From NCBI RefSeq assembly GCF_014397245.1, contig NZ_JACLHY010000002.1, forward strand, positions 1 through 64,000: a stretch of DNA of 64,000 nt, given 5' to 3'. The notes beneath the pieces are model-generated. The model worked only from the letters and a program-made list of their open reading frames with translations, searched no databases and was not told the origin of the DNA. How positions within the stretch are numbered: position 1 is the first letter of the stretch; each line of letters begins with the position of its first letter. Of the stretch, positions 1 to 8,432 are shown in pieces. This stretch comes from Arenibacter arenosicollis (GTDB lineage Bacteria > Bacteroidota > Bacteroidia > Flavobacteriales > Flavobacteriaceae). The position numbers and the translations under genes were made by a program.

Positions 1-1
1 A

Positions 2-76
2 TACTCTAATATTCCTTCTGGTAATATTAAACTTAACAAGGATAACTCAGTGCCTTTATTCATCAATGTAATTTAA
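2..76 (+). CDS. possible C-terminal end of a gene entering from the left edge
   Basis: An open frame runs from the window edge through 24 codons to a TAA and is followed by hairpins that look like terminators. The fragment (ending LFINVI) is too short to identify. It is called only because the terminators just downstream on the same strand imply a gene ending here. Chance is a real alternative. Confidence 0.3.
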   Translation, partial: YSNIPSGNIKLNKDNSVPLFINVI

Positions 77-127
77 AGCACAAAGAAAATTATTTTTCTC
101 TTTAGACCCAACTTTTGAGATTGATCC

Positions 128-438
128 CTCAGAATTTTGGAATAAAAAAAGATCCGCCAGCAATAGCTGCGCGGTTTCTTATTTGCAAAACGGAGCTCAA
201 TGGAAACCGAAGGTAATCCAGTCGAGGTCACCACAAGCAAGAAACCACGTTTTTTTAGACGTGGTTCTTTTTTTTTGGAAAAATTGAGCTTGCTCAGAAT
301 TTTGGAATAAAAAAAGATCCGCCAGCAATAGCTGCGCGGTTTCTTATTTGCAAAACGGAGCTCAATGGAAAACCGAAGGTAATCCAGTCGAGGTCACCAC
401 AAGCAAGAAACCACGTTTTTTTTTAGACGTGGTTTCTT
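128..438 (+). repeat. tandem duplication of a ~165-bp unit with two hairpins per copy
   Basis: Two near-identical direct copies begin at 128 and 293 (offset 165). They differ mainly by one extra A and extra T in copy 2. Each copy carries a CCGC...GCGG hairpin (about 147-180 and 312-345), then a stretch containing CAAAACGGAGCTCAATGG, then a second hairpin with stem AACCACGT/ACGTGGTT and a T run. A third partial copy of the motif TTTCTTATTT-CAA-A-ACGGAGCTC follows at about 433-456. The remainder up to the AraC gene (457-688) is A+T rich and shows nothing else recognisable. The unit may be a duplicated terminator or an intergenic repeat family. Confidence 0.8.
240..277 (+). terminator. terminator-like hairpin, copy 1
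   Basis: The stem AACCACGT (243-250) pairs with ACGTGGTT (259-266). It is followed by a C and a run of nine T, the form of an intrinsic terminator on the plus strand. Confidence 0.7.
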
Positions 439-440
439 AT
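403..440 (+). terminator. terminator-like hairpin, copy 2
   Basis: The stem AAGAAACCACGT pairs perfectly over 12 bp with ACGTGGTTTCTT (427-438). It is the second copy of the element at 240-277. The T tract is weaker (CTTATTT), so this copy may act mainly as a stable RNA end. Confidence 0.55.
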
Positions 441-688
441 TTACAAGACGGAGCTCTAAGCATCTGCAGGAACAAATACCATCGAGACCAATTCACTGTT
501 CCCATGAATCTCTATTGACATACCCAATAACAATTGTTGAATTTATAATATTTGATGGGGATTATTTTTTTACAGCTCTTTATATTTTTAGATATTAAAT
601 TTATTCCCGAATAACATAGTATTATACTATATTACCCCCAATACCAATACATGTAAAAATTTATATCAATATTTGCAAAAAACAAGTC

Positions 689-1537
689 TTGAAAGTACTG
701 CCCTTTAAAATACCCAAACCAAAAAACGAAGCGCTCATCTACCAAGAAGATCGGGAAAGGATATTTTATGGCCAATTACATCAACATCAAGAAATACAAA
801 TAAGCCTTATCGTTAAAGGGGCGGGATCTTTTGTAGTAGCCGACACCATAAACGAATATAAAGAGAACGATATTTTAGTAATCGGAGGATACGTTCCCCA
901 TGTCTTTAAAAGTGATTCAAACAAAAGTGATGAATCCATCATGTATTCCTTATTTTTTAACAAAAGTTCTTTTGGAAAACATTTTTTCGAATTGACGGAT
1001 ATGGCCGAAGCCAAGGATTTTTTTAAAGCTTCAGAAAACGGCATGAAGGTACTTTCCAATAAAAAGAAAATCACTAAACAATTTAAGAAACTAAACAATC
1101 AAAATAAGATAGATAGGATAGCTACGCTTTTAAAAATAATTAGTTTAATAAGTGCCGCCGAAACCACTCCACTTTCTTCCTTCGTTTACAAAAAGAAATA
1201 TACTGACGATGAAGGAAAACGGATGAACGATGTTTTTAAATTTGCTATGGAAATGTTTCATGAACCTATTACATTGGAAGAAATTGCAGATAAGGCCCAT
1301 ATGAACAAAAATTCGTTTTGTAGATATTTCAAGAAGCGGACCAACAAAACCTTTTTTCAGTTTTTAATTGAAATTCGTATCGAAAATGCCTGTAAACTAA
1401 TTTACAACGACCCGGACCTTTCCATTTCCCATATTTCAGAACAATGCGGATTTGGAACCATAGCCAACTTCAATAGAAAATTTAAAGAAATAAAAGGGAT
1501 AACCCCAACAGAATATCGCTCCCAAAGATTTAATTAG
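689..1537 (+). CDS. AraC-family transcriptional regulator
   Basis: This is a cytoplasmic DNA-binding regulator of 282 aa. Residues about 1-110 form a cupin-like sensor region (LHQHQEIQ...GD/ENDILVIGGYVPHVF), which in this family usually binds a small ligand such as a sugar. Residues about 185-282 carry two helix-turn-helix units (ITLEEIADKAHMNKNSFCRYFKK and LSISHISEQCGFG...FNRKFKEIKGITPTEYR). The start is TTG at 689; it is kept because MKVLPFKIPKP is a common N-terminus of this family in Bacteroidota and no ATG is in a better position. The gene is monocistronic, the next gene being on the other strand. Its target is unknown; nothing next to it points to a specific regulon. Confidence 0.88.
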   Translation: MKVLPFKIPKPKNEALIYQEDRERIFYGQLHQHQEIQISLIVKGAGSFVVADTINEYKENDILVIGGYVPHVFKSDSNKSDESIMYSLFFNKSSFGKHFFELTDMAEAKDFFKASENGMKVLSNKKKITKQFKKLNNQNKIDRIATLLKIISLISAAETTPLSSFVYKKKYTDDEGKRMNDVFKFAMEMFHEPITLEEIADKAHMNKNSFCRYFKKRTNKTFFQFLIEIRIENACKLIYNDPDLSISHISEQCGFGTIANFNRKFKEIKGITPTEYRSQRFN

Positions 1538-1684
1538 ATTTTATTTGCCTGAAGAAAAGTCAATAGAGTTTTTTATTTTATCCAATTTATCCAAAGTCAT
1601 AATACACTGGATTCTAACCCCAAGAAATGCTGACGCGATAACAATAGAGTTGCTTTAAGACCAATATTACCCTAGTAACCGAAA

Positions 1685-3133
1685 TTACTTCTTATCCTCT
1701 TCCACAAAGTCCTTTTTTAATCGAATAGCGCTTGGGGGCACCCTATTGATCAGCTGTTTTTTTCCGTCTATCTTAATAAGATCGAAGGCATCATACAAGT
1801 TACCTATAGGCGTATAAGCCTCATATTTAATGGTATCTTTGGTAACGGTAATTATTTGAAACAATTGGGTGTATTCCCCCCTTCGCACCATCCAATCCTG
1901 GTCCTGGGATTCGTACATTTTAGGGCCACTTACTGAAACTGCATAAACAGTACCTGCATCATCCAACACTGTTAACCCTTTACCTTCATTATCAGCATAA
2001 CCTCTGGCATAGGTATGGTCATGCCCCTGCAAAACCAAATCCACTTTATATTTATCGATCAAGGGTTTTATACCTTCTCTCAGCTCCCAATTGTCTCGCC
2101 CTTCTTTGGTAGAATAAACAGGATAATGCGTAAAAATCGTTATCCATTTCTTAGTGTTTGATTGCAATACGGAATCTAGCCATTTTATCTGTGCCGAACG
2201 GGCTTCCAAACTTTCATCATAACCTTCACTATCGATAGAAATCAATTTCATGTCTTGATAATCAATTGCAAAACACGTTTCTTTTAATTCCTCAATTGGT
2301 CCATTTTCGGGCAAAGTGAATTGTGGTTTCCACAAAGAGGTTAATACACCATCCCTATATTCATGATTACCCGGCGTCATAACACTAGGCACCGTGGCAT
2401 GAATAAAGCTACCCGCATAAAACCATTCGCCCCATTCCAGATTGGCATCCCTGTCATTTATTAGATCACCAGCGTGCAACATAAAATTCACTTCTGGAAA
2501 TTTTCGGTAAGAATTTCGTATTACCCTGGACCAGAGCGATTTCACATTATTTTGGGCATCCCCAAAATAAATAAAACTAAAAGGATCTCCCGAAGTGTCA
2601 CTGGCTGTGGTATATTGAAACCATTCACTCCAACCATCGTTGCCTTCCTTTCCGTTGCCTACCCTATAGACATAGGTAGTTTTTGGCTGTAGATTATTCA
2701 CTACCGCTGAATGATATACCGCTTTTACAATGGGCTCCTTTCTGTTCTGATTTTGAAAAATTTCACTTTTCGCCTCCACTCGTCTTACATCTTTCAACAA
2801 AAACTCTGGTCCATCGGTCGCCACGGCAATTTCAACAAATCCAGCTTCCACCTTTTGATCCGTTCTCCAATTCACGGCCATGCTATGAGCTGGATCCGTA
2901 GTTAAATTGGCGATTACCCTGTCCGGTACCCTGGAAGGAAACATTAATTTATGGGCCGTTATGGAATCATGTTCCGGATAGTGGCTATGTGTATGGGAAT
3001 GAAAGTGCCCAGTTTCATGGGAGTGACTATATGGTACTTTTTCCTGTTGCGACTTACAGCCTAAGAGAATCATGAATAAAATAAACCCTAATTTTTGTGT
3101 AAAGCCTAGTTTTCCTATTACTTTCTGTTTCAA
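1685..3133 (-). CDS. purple-acid-phosphatase-like metallophosphoesterase lipoprotein with a His-rich leader
   Basis: This 482-aa protein has a lipoprotein signal peptide with lipobox ILLGC near residue 26. A very histidine-rich stretch (about 38-54: HSHETGHFHSHTHSHYPEH) follows. Then come a fibronectin-like PAP N-terminal domain (about 70-180) and a calcineurin-type phosphoesterase domain with the metal ligand motifs GDAQ, AGDLIND, PGNHEY, THYP and GHDHTYARG. It should hydrolyse phosphomonoesters or related bonds in the periplasm or at the cell surface using a dinuclear metal centre. The histidine stretch could help collect metal; that is inference. The substrate is unknown. It is a single gene on the minus strand. 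Confidence 0.88.
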   Translation of the reverse strand: MKQKVIGKLGFTQKLGFILFMILLGCKSQQEKVPYSHSHETGHFHSHTHSHYPEHDSITAHKLMFPSRVPDRVIANLTTDPAHSMAVNWRTDQKVEAGFVEIAVATDGPEFLLKDVRRVEAKSEIFQNQNRKEPIVKAVYHSAVVNNLQPKTTYVYRVGNGKEGNDGWSEWFQYTTASDTSGDPFSFIYFGDAQNNVKSLWSRVIRNSYRKFPEVNFMLHAGDLINDRDANLEWGEWFYAGSFIHATVPSVMTPGNHEYRDGVLTSLWKPQFTLPENGPIEELKETCFAIDYQDMKLISIDSEGYDESLEARSAQIKWLDSVLQSNTKKWITIFTHYPVYSTKEGRDNWELREGIKPLIDKYKVDLVLQGHDHTYARGYADNEGKGLTVLDDAGTVYAVSVSGPKMYESQDQDWMVRRGEYTQLFQIITVTKDTIKYEAYTPIGNLYDAFDLIKIDGKKQLINRVPPSAIRLKKDFVEEDKK

Positions 3134-3329
3134 TTCGATTGGATTAAAAAAAATTAAATCCGAATATAATATGATTTCATTGAATTACCTACGGTTTTCA
3201 GAAGCATATCTCTAAGCTTACGGTATCTTGATAATTTCATTAAATATCTTAACCCAAATTGATATCCCCCATAATTTATCCTATATAAAACACTTTTGTA
3301 ATACGAGAAATATGGGGGATATCAAAAAA

Positions 3330-3364
3330 CAAAAAAACGCCCATTCTTACGAAGGGCGTTCCAT
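3330..3364 (-). terminator. rpsT terminator
   Basis: Read on the minus strand, AACGCCC...GGGCGTT forms a stem followed by TTTTTTG, about 20 nt after the rpsT stop codon. Confidence 0.85.
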
Positions 3365-3381
3365 ATTATAAATTATAAAAC

Positions 3382-3633
3382 TTATAGTGCAGCTACTTGC
3401 TTAGTCAACTTGCCTTTTAAGTTTGCAGCTTTATTGGAATGGATAATATTGCGCTTAGCCAATCTATCGATCATACTTACCACACTTGGCAACAAAGTTT
3501 CGGCAGCTTTCTTATCTTCCTCTGTACGCAATCTTCTGATCGCGTTACGGGTTGTTTTATGCTGATACCTGTTACGTAACCTCACTGCTTCGTTCCTTCT
3601 AATTCTCTTTAATGCTGACTTATGATTTGCCAT
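3382..3633 (-). CDS. rpsT: 30S ribosomal protein S20
   Basis: This 83-aa basic protein begins [15 protein letters not shown], the S20 hallmark. It is helical throughout, binds the 5' domain of 16S rRNA and helps assemble the small subunit. Length is normal for the family. It lies directly downstream of two tRNA-Glu genes on the same strand with no terminator between, so read-through from the tRNA promoter is possible. A terminator hairpin follows at 3330-3364. Confidence 0.98.
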   Translation of the reverse strand: MANHKSALKRIRRNEAVRLRNRYQHKTTRNAIRRLRTEEDKKAAETLLPSVVSMIDRLAKRNIIHSNKAANLKGKLTKQVAAL

Positions 3634-3682
3634 TTTCTATTTAATTAATTTTTTAGTGGGATAAACCCCGAAATCTACTGTG

Positions 3683-3754
3683 TAGTCCGTAGGGGAATCG
3701 AACCCCTGTTACCAGGATGAAAACCTGGCGTCCTAACCCCTAGACGAACGGACC
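3683..3754 (-). tRNA. tRNA-Glu (UUC), copy 1
   Basis: The minus strand folds as a cloverleaf: acceptor stem GGTCCGT pairs with ACGGACT (G1-U72 wobble), the T-loop is GGTTCGATTCC, and the anticodon loop reads TTTTCAT with anticodon TTC. The CCA end is not encoded. It is identical to the copy 144 bp upstream. Confidence 0.96.
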
Positions 3755-3826
3755 ATTTTTTGGCTTTACGTATTGACACAATTTTAAGGTCGAAATCAAC
3801 ACACCAAAATTTCAAAATAACCTTAG

Positions 3827-3898
3827 TAGTCCGTAGGGGAATCGAACCCCTGTTACCAGGATGAAAACCTGGCGTCCTAACCCCTAGACGAACGGACC
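3827..3898 (-). tRNA. tRNA-Glu (UUC), copy 2
   Basis: This 72-nt cloverleaf is identical to the one at 3683-3754, with anticodon TTC and no encoded CCA. It is the promoter-proximal copy; the matched -33/-7 promoter at 3922-3951 lies 24 nt before its 5' end. Confidence 0.96.
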
Positions 3899-3921
3899 AT
3901 TAAATCGCATAATTGCGGATG

Positions 3922-3951
3922 CAAAAATACAAATATTTTTTACTATCGCAA
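3922..3951 (-). promoter_or_regulatory. Bacteroidota-type promoter for the tRNA-Glu pair
   Basis: On the minus strand, TTG (3949-3951) is separated by 19 nt from TATTTTTG (3922-3929). This fits the -33/-7 pattern TTG-N17-23-TAnnTTTG of flavobacteria. Confidence 0.65.
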
Positions 3952-3978
3952 GACCTAAATAAAATTTTTTAAAATCTT

Positions 3979-5454
3979 TTAATACGCCTTGGCAAAAAGC
4001 ACTCTATTTGAGGATGGTTTTCCTGTTACCATACAGACACCTGCCTCCTTTTTAACATCAATAGGAATGCAGCGAATAGTAGCTTTTGTTTGCTCTTTGA
4101 TCAATTCTTCCGTTTCCGGAGTTCCATCCCAATGAGCCGACAAGAATCCACCTTTATTTTCCAACACTTCCTTAAATTCCTCATAAGAATTCACCTCGGT
4201 AATGTGAGTTCTTCTATGTTCCAAGGCCTTATTATGAATATTTGTCTGAATATCCTCCATCAAAAATTCAATTTTAGCCACTACCTCATCGGCCTTTACG
4301 GTTTCTTTTTCAAAAGTATCCCTTCTTGCCACCTCAAAAGTGCCATTATCCATATCCCGTTGCCCAATGGCCAACCGAACTGGCACTCCTTTCAGTTCGT
4401 ACTCATTAAACTTAAATCCAGGTTTATGGGTATCCCTATTGTCATATTTCACTGAGATTCCTTTAGACCTCAATTCCTTTACCAAAGGAGCCACTCTTTC
4501 TGAAATGGCATCCAATTGATCTTCTCCTTTATATATAGGAACAATTACCACTTGTATTGGAGCTAGTTTTGGAGGCAAAACCAGTCCGTTATCATCACTA
4601 TGGGTCATGATCAATGCCCCCATCAATCTTGTGGAAACTCCCCATGAGGTTGCCCATACATATTCCTGCACCCCTTCTTTAGTCGCAAACTTTACATCAA
4701 AAGCTTTTGCAAAATTTTGGCCCAAGAAATGGGAAGTACCTGCCTGTAACGCCTTACCATCCTGCATTAAAGCTTCAATACAATAGGTCTCCAAAGCTCC
4801 GGCAAAACGTTCACTGGCCGTTTTGGTTCCTTTTATAACGGGCACTGCCATGTAATCCTCCACAAATTCCGCATATATGTTCATCATTTGTTCTGCTTCG
4901 GCTATAGCTTCCTTTTCCGTGGCATGAGCGGTATGCCCCTCTTGCCACAAAAATTCTGCCGTTCGCAAGAAAAGACGTGTACGCATTTCCCAACGCACCA
5001 CATTGGCCCATTGATTGATTAAAAGAGGTAGATCGCGATATGATTGGATCCATCTTCTATAGGTATCCCATATAATGGTTTCCGATGTTGGCCTTACAAT
5101 AAGCTCTTCCTCCAACTTGGCATCAGGGTCTACAATAATTCCACTCCCATCCTCGGCATTCTTTAATCTATAGTGGGTAACTACGGCACACTCCTTTGCA
5201 AAACCTTCCACATGACTTGCCTCTTTGCTCAAATAGGACTTGGGTATAAACAATGGAAAATAGGCATTCTCATGACCCGTTTCCTTGAACATTATATCCA
5301 GTTGGGCCTGCATCTTTTCCCAAATGGCATAACCATAGGGTTTAATGACCATACAACCCCTAACTCCCGAATTTTCAGCCAAATCCGCTTTTACAACAAG
5401 TTCATTATACCATTTGGAATAATCCTCTGCTCTTTTCGTTAAATTTTTACCCAT
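3979..5454 (-). CDS. proS: prolyl-tRNA synthetase (short, archaeal/eukaryotic-type)
   Basis: This 491-aa class II aminoacyl-tRNA synthetase charges tRNA-Pro with proline. Residues about 15-280 form the catalytic core with the motif 2 region ([33 protein letters not shown]). A class II anticodon-binding domain follows ([12 protein letters not shown] at about 300), and a C-terminal zinc-type domain ends in Tyr, as in this class. The length and the absence of the editing insertion mark the type found in Bacteroidota. It is transcribed away from the lipoprotein at 5554, and a good -33/-7 pair lies at 5509-5539. Confidence 0.97.
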   Translation of the reverse strand: MGKNLTKRAEDYSKWYNELVVKADLAENSGVRGCMVIKPYGYAIWEKMQAQLDIMFKETGHENAYFPLFIPKSYLSKEASHVEGFAKECAVVTHYRLKNAEDGSGIIVDPDAKLEEELIVRPTSETIIWDTYRRWIQSYRDLPLLINQWANVVRWEMRTRLFLRTAEFLWQEGHTAHATEKEAIAEAEQMMNIYAEFVEDYMAVPVIKGTKTASERFAGALETYCIEALMQDGKALQAGTSHFLGQNFAKAFDVKFATKEGVQEYVWATSWGVSTRLMGALIMTHSDDNGLVLPPKLAPIQVVIVPIYKGEDQLDAISERVAPLVKELRSKGISVKYDNRDTHKPGFKFNEYELKGVPVRLAIGQRDMDNGTFEVARRDTFEKETVKADEVVAKIEFLMEDIQTNIHNKALEHRRTHITEVNSYEEFKEVLENKGGFLSAHWDGTPETEELIKEQTKATIRCIPIDVKKEAGVCMVTGKPSSNRVLFAKAY

Positions 5455-5508
5455 ACTAGTAAGTTTGGCACAAAACTTGCGACCTTATATTTAAATGAAA
5501 TAGTTCGG

Positions 5509-5539
5509 CAAAACTAACTATTTTTACAATGTTCAACAA
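5509..5539 (-). promoter_or_regulatory. proS promoter
   Basis: The minus strand reads TAGTTTTG (5509-5516) with TTG elements 17 or 20 nt upstream (5534-5536 or 5537-5539). It lies 55 nt before the proS start in the divergent spacer. Confidence 0.5.
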
Positions 5540-5553
5540 TTAAATTTACAGCG

Positions 5554-6810
5554 ATGATACATTCTCTACCCCACCGAAGAATACATATAGCAGCTACTGT
5601 TGTACTCCTTAGTATAGTATTGGCATCTTGCGGATCTTACCAACAAGCCTCATATTACGATAATGATGGCATTTATACCAACAGAACAGAGCAGGTTCGT
5701 GTTAACAATCAGCCAAGAACGCAGCAAGTTACCCCTAAACAAAATACCTATGGAGATTATTTTGGCCAAAAAGCCGATGAGTACGGGGAAATTTTGGACA
5801 GCGAGGTATTCACCGATGTTGATGGATATTATAGCGATGTTCAAAACGACAGCCTTAACAATAACCAGGACTTGGGCTACAATGGTAACTATAATGATTA
5901 TAACGGATATGGTTCTTGGGGAGACAACGCAACAACTGTAAATATAAACATTCATGACAACTGGGGCTGGGGCGGTTCACCATATGGATGGGGATACAGT
6001 GGTTTTTACGGAGGCTACTATGGTGGCTATTACGGATACCACAACCCTTGGAGATGGAACGGTTATGGATATGGATGGAATAACTGGGGCTGGGGCGGAT
6101 ACGGTTATTCATATGGTTGGGGTGGATTTTATAGCCCATATTACTACTCTCCTTATTATTATAACCCTTATCGCCACTATCCTTATTACTATTCACGAAA
6201 TAGATATGGCAATAATTACTACAACAGAAGTTATGCTTATAATGCCAGCAGAAGGGGCGTATACAACTCCAATTCCAATTTAAGAAGCACTGCCCTAAGA
6301 GGTAGATCTAATATAAGCTCAGCAAACCGAACTAGTTCGGACAGATATAGAAGCACAACTTCGAGGAGCAATATCAACAGAAATGGCTCCACCTCCAGGA
6401 GCAATGTAGGGGTAGATGCCTTGGAAAGAAATAGATCTTATCGTACCAGTAGAAGTACTAGGACAGTTCCTAATTACAATAGTAGCGCTAGAAGTAATCA
6501 GACCTATAAAAGCGGTACGCCTAACAGGAGCACCTATAAAGGTACCGCCCCAAGGACTTCTACTTATAGAAGTTCCGGGAGCACACCTTCAAGATCGTCC
6601 AGCGGAACCTACAGAAGTTCTAGCCCAACACGTTCATCAAGTGGAACTTACAGAAGTAATTCTAGTAGTACTCCATCAAGATCGTCCAGTGGTAACGTAA
6701 GAAGCTCCAGCAGCTCCAGAAGTTCCAGCGGTAGCGTAAGAAGTTCTAGCAGTTCTTCTTCAAGATCGTCGTCATCTTCAAGCAGTAGAAGTAGCGGTAG
6801 ACGAAACTAG
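5554..6810 (+). CDS. low-complexity lipoprotein (Tyr/Gly/Trp-rich then Ser/Arg-rich)
   Basis: The family has no known function. The 418-aa protein starts with a lipoprotein signal (lipobox LASC at about residue 25). A short acidic segment (about 35-110) is followed by a Y/G/W/N-rich region (about 125-235, with YGGYYGGYYGYH and repeated YYYSPYYYNPY) and a Ser/Arg/Thr-rich tail with many TYRSS, SRSSSG and SSSRSS repeats to the end. The composition suggests a surface-exposed, disordered protein. The tail is very basic and could interact with acidic polymers or nucleic acid (inference). It lies 45 nt before the OmpP1 gene and is probably co-transcribed with it. Confidence 0.85.
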   Translation: MIHSLPHRRIHIAATVVLLSIVLASCGSYQQASYYDNDGIYTNRTEQVRVNNQPRTQQVTPKQNTYGDYFGQKADEYGEILDSEVFTDVDGYYSDVQNDSLNNNQDLGYNGNYNDYNGYGSWGDNATTVNINIHDNWGWGGSPYGWGYSGFYGGYYGGYYGYHNPWRWNGYGYGWNNWGWGGYGYSYGWGGFYSPYYYSPYYYNPYRHYPYYYSRNRYGNNYYNRSYAYNASRRGVYNSNSNLRSTALRGRSNISSANRTSSDRYRSTTSRSNINRNGSTSRSNVGVDALERNRSYRTSRSTRTVPNYNSSARSNQTYKSGTPNRSTYKGTAPRTSTYRSSGSTPSRSSSGTYRSSSPTRSSSGTYRSNSSSTPSRSSSGNVRSSSSSRSSSGSVRSSSSSSSRSSSSSSSRSSGRRN

Positions 6811-6855
6811 ACAATATGGCCCTAATTTCAATAAAAACTTTCTAAAATAAATAAA

Positions 6856-8364
6856 ATGAAAAGGAACTACACTTTCATTCTACTATTGGTATGTGCCTTC
6901 GCCAGTGCCCAGAACATTAATGATGTTTTAAGGTTGAGCGGGGAGAGTTCTTACGGAACCGCTCGTTTCCAAGGATTAAATGGTGCCTTTGGCGCATTGG
7001 GTGGGGATTTATCATCCTTAAATATAAATCCGGCAGGTTCTGCTGTTTTCAATAACAGCCTGCTATCCTTAACAGGTTCAAATTACAACGTTAAAAATGA
7101 TGCCGCTTATTTCAATAGCGGCTCCAGCACCTCATTAAATTCTGTAGACCTTAACCAAATAGGCGGGGTTTTCGTTTTTAAAAGTACCAATAGCAGTACA
7201 CCTTGGAGAAAAGTTGCCCTGGCATTTAATTATGACCTAATTAAAAGTTTTGACGATGACCTCTTTGTTACTGGCAATAGCAATCAGGGTATCGACAATT
7301 ACTTTTTGGATTTAGCCAATGGTGTGCCATTTGGACCACTTTTAATCCAGGATGATGAGTTTATTGAGGAAGCCTATCTGGACATAGGTTCTAATTTAGG
7401 GTTTGTGGACCAACAGGCGTTTTTAGGGTACTACGGTGGAATTATAGACCCTGTAGATTTCTCGGACGACAACAATACCGATTACATCTCCAACGCCAAA
7501 TACAGTAATGTTAACCAGAATTACTCACAGAGCAGTTCTGGATATAACAGCAAGTTTACGGCCAACCTGGCCTCGCAGTATGGAGACAATTTGTATTTGG
7601 GAGCCTCCATGAACATACACAGTGTATTTCTGGACAAACTCACTCAATTGACAGAAAGAGGTTTCGATGCCGATTCGGAAATTCAAACTATAACCTTCGA
7701 CAACTTTTTAAGAACTCAAGGAAGCGGTTTCTCCTTTAGCGTAGGAGCCATTGGGAAATTAAATGAGACTTTCAGGATTGGTGGTAGTTATCAATCCCCT
7801 ACCTGGTACCGATTATCGGATGAAACCTCACAAAGAATAAATTCAGATCTGGCAGATAGTGATATTTCATTTATCAATTTTAATATCATTAACGTTTTTG
7901 AGGATTACACTATAAAAATACCTGCTAAACTAACTGGTAGTTTAGCCATTATTTTTGCTCAGGATGGATTAATAAGTTTCGACTATGGATATCAAGATAT
8001 GTCCAAGGCCGAATTAAGACCTGGTTCAGACGCAAGTTTTGCCTCGGAAAATAACTTTATATCAGATAAATTAAGTACTGTATCCACTTTTAGATTAGGT
8101 GGGGAGTACCGCATTCAAGCGCTTAGCTTAAGGGCAGGATACAGATTTGAACAAAGTCCGTATGCCAATGGAGGAACCATAGGCGATTTAAATGGTTATT
8201 CCGGAGGAATTGGTTATAATTTCGGAGGAAGTAGGTTAGACCTATCCTACAACTACGCCACGCAAGATATAAACAAACAACTTTATGATGTTGGGCTTCC
8301 TACGCCGGCAAGCATTACCAACAAGAATTCGGTAGTAAGTTTAGGATACACCCTTAATTTCTAA
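6856..8364 (+). CDS. OmpP1/FadL-family outer-membrane transport protein
   Basis: This 502-aa protein has a signal peptide (about 1-18, ending FASAQ) and the conserved N-terminal hatch-like segment of the family (SYGTARFQGLNGAFGALGG and NPAGSAVF). It ends in an aromatic beta-strand (SLGYTLNF) typical of outer-membrane barrels. The family forms long-chain fatty acid or hydrophobic compound channels; the substrate here is unknown. It lies downstream of the low-complexity lipoprotein and ends at a bidirectional terminator. Confidence 0.9.
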   Translation: MKRNYTFILLLVCAFASAQNINDVLRLSGESSYGTARFQGLNGAFGALGGDLSSLNINPAGSAVFNNSLLSLTGSNYNVKNDAAYFNSGSSTSLNSVDLNQIGGVFVFKSTNSSTPWRKVALAFNYDLIKSFDDDLFVTGNSNQGIDNYFLDLANGVPFGPLLIQDDEFIEEAYLDIGSNLGFVDQQAFLGYYGGIIDPVDFSDDNNTDYISNAKYSNVNQNYSQSSSGYNSKFTANLASQYGDNLYLGASMNIHSVFLDKLTQLTERGFDADSEIQTITFDNFLRTQGSGFSFSVGAIGKLNETFRIGGSYQSPTWYRLSDETSQRINSDLADSDISFINFNIINVFEDYTIKIPAKLTGSLAIIFAQDGLISFDYGYQDMSKAELRPGSDASFASENNFISDKLSTVSTFRLGGEYRIQALSLRAGYRFEQSPYANGGTIGDLNGYSGGIGYNFGGSRLDLSYNYATQDINKQLYDVGLPTPASITNKNSVVSLGYTLNF

Positions 8365-8384
8365 CAAATACAATATTTACAAAC

Positions 8385-8416
8385 AAAAAAAGACGGGTAA
8401 GTCCCGTCTTTTTTTG
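8385..8416. terminator. bidirectional terminator
   Basis: The stem AAAAAAAGACGGG pairs with CCCGTCTTTTTTT. It sits between the convergent OmpP1 and T9SS-protein genes and has A/T runs on both sides. Confidence 0.9.
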
Positions 8417-8432
8417 TTTTATAATTATCTGT

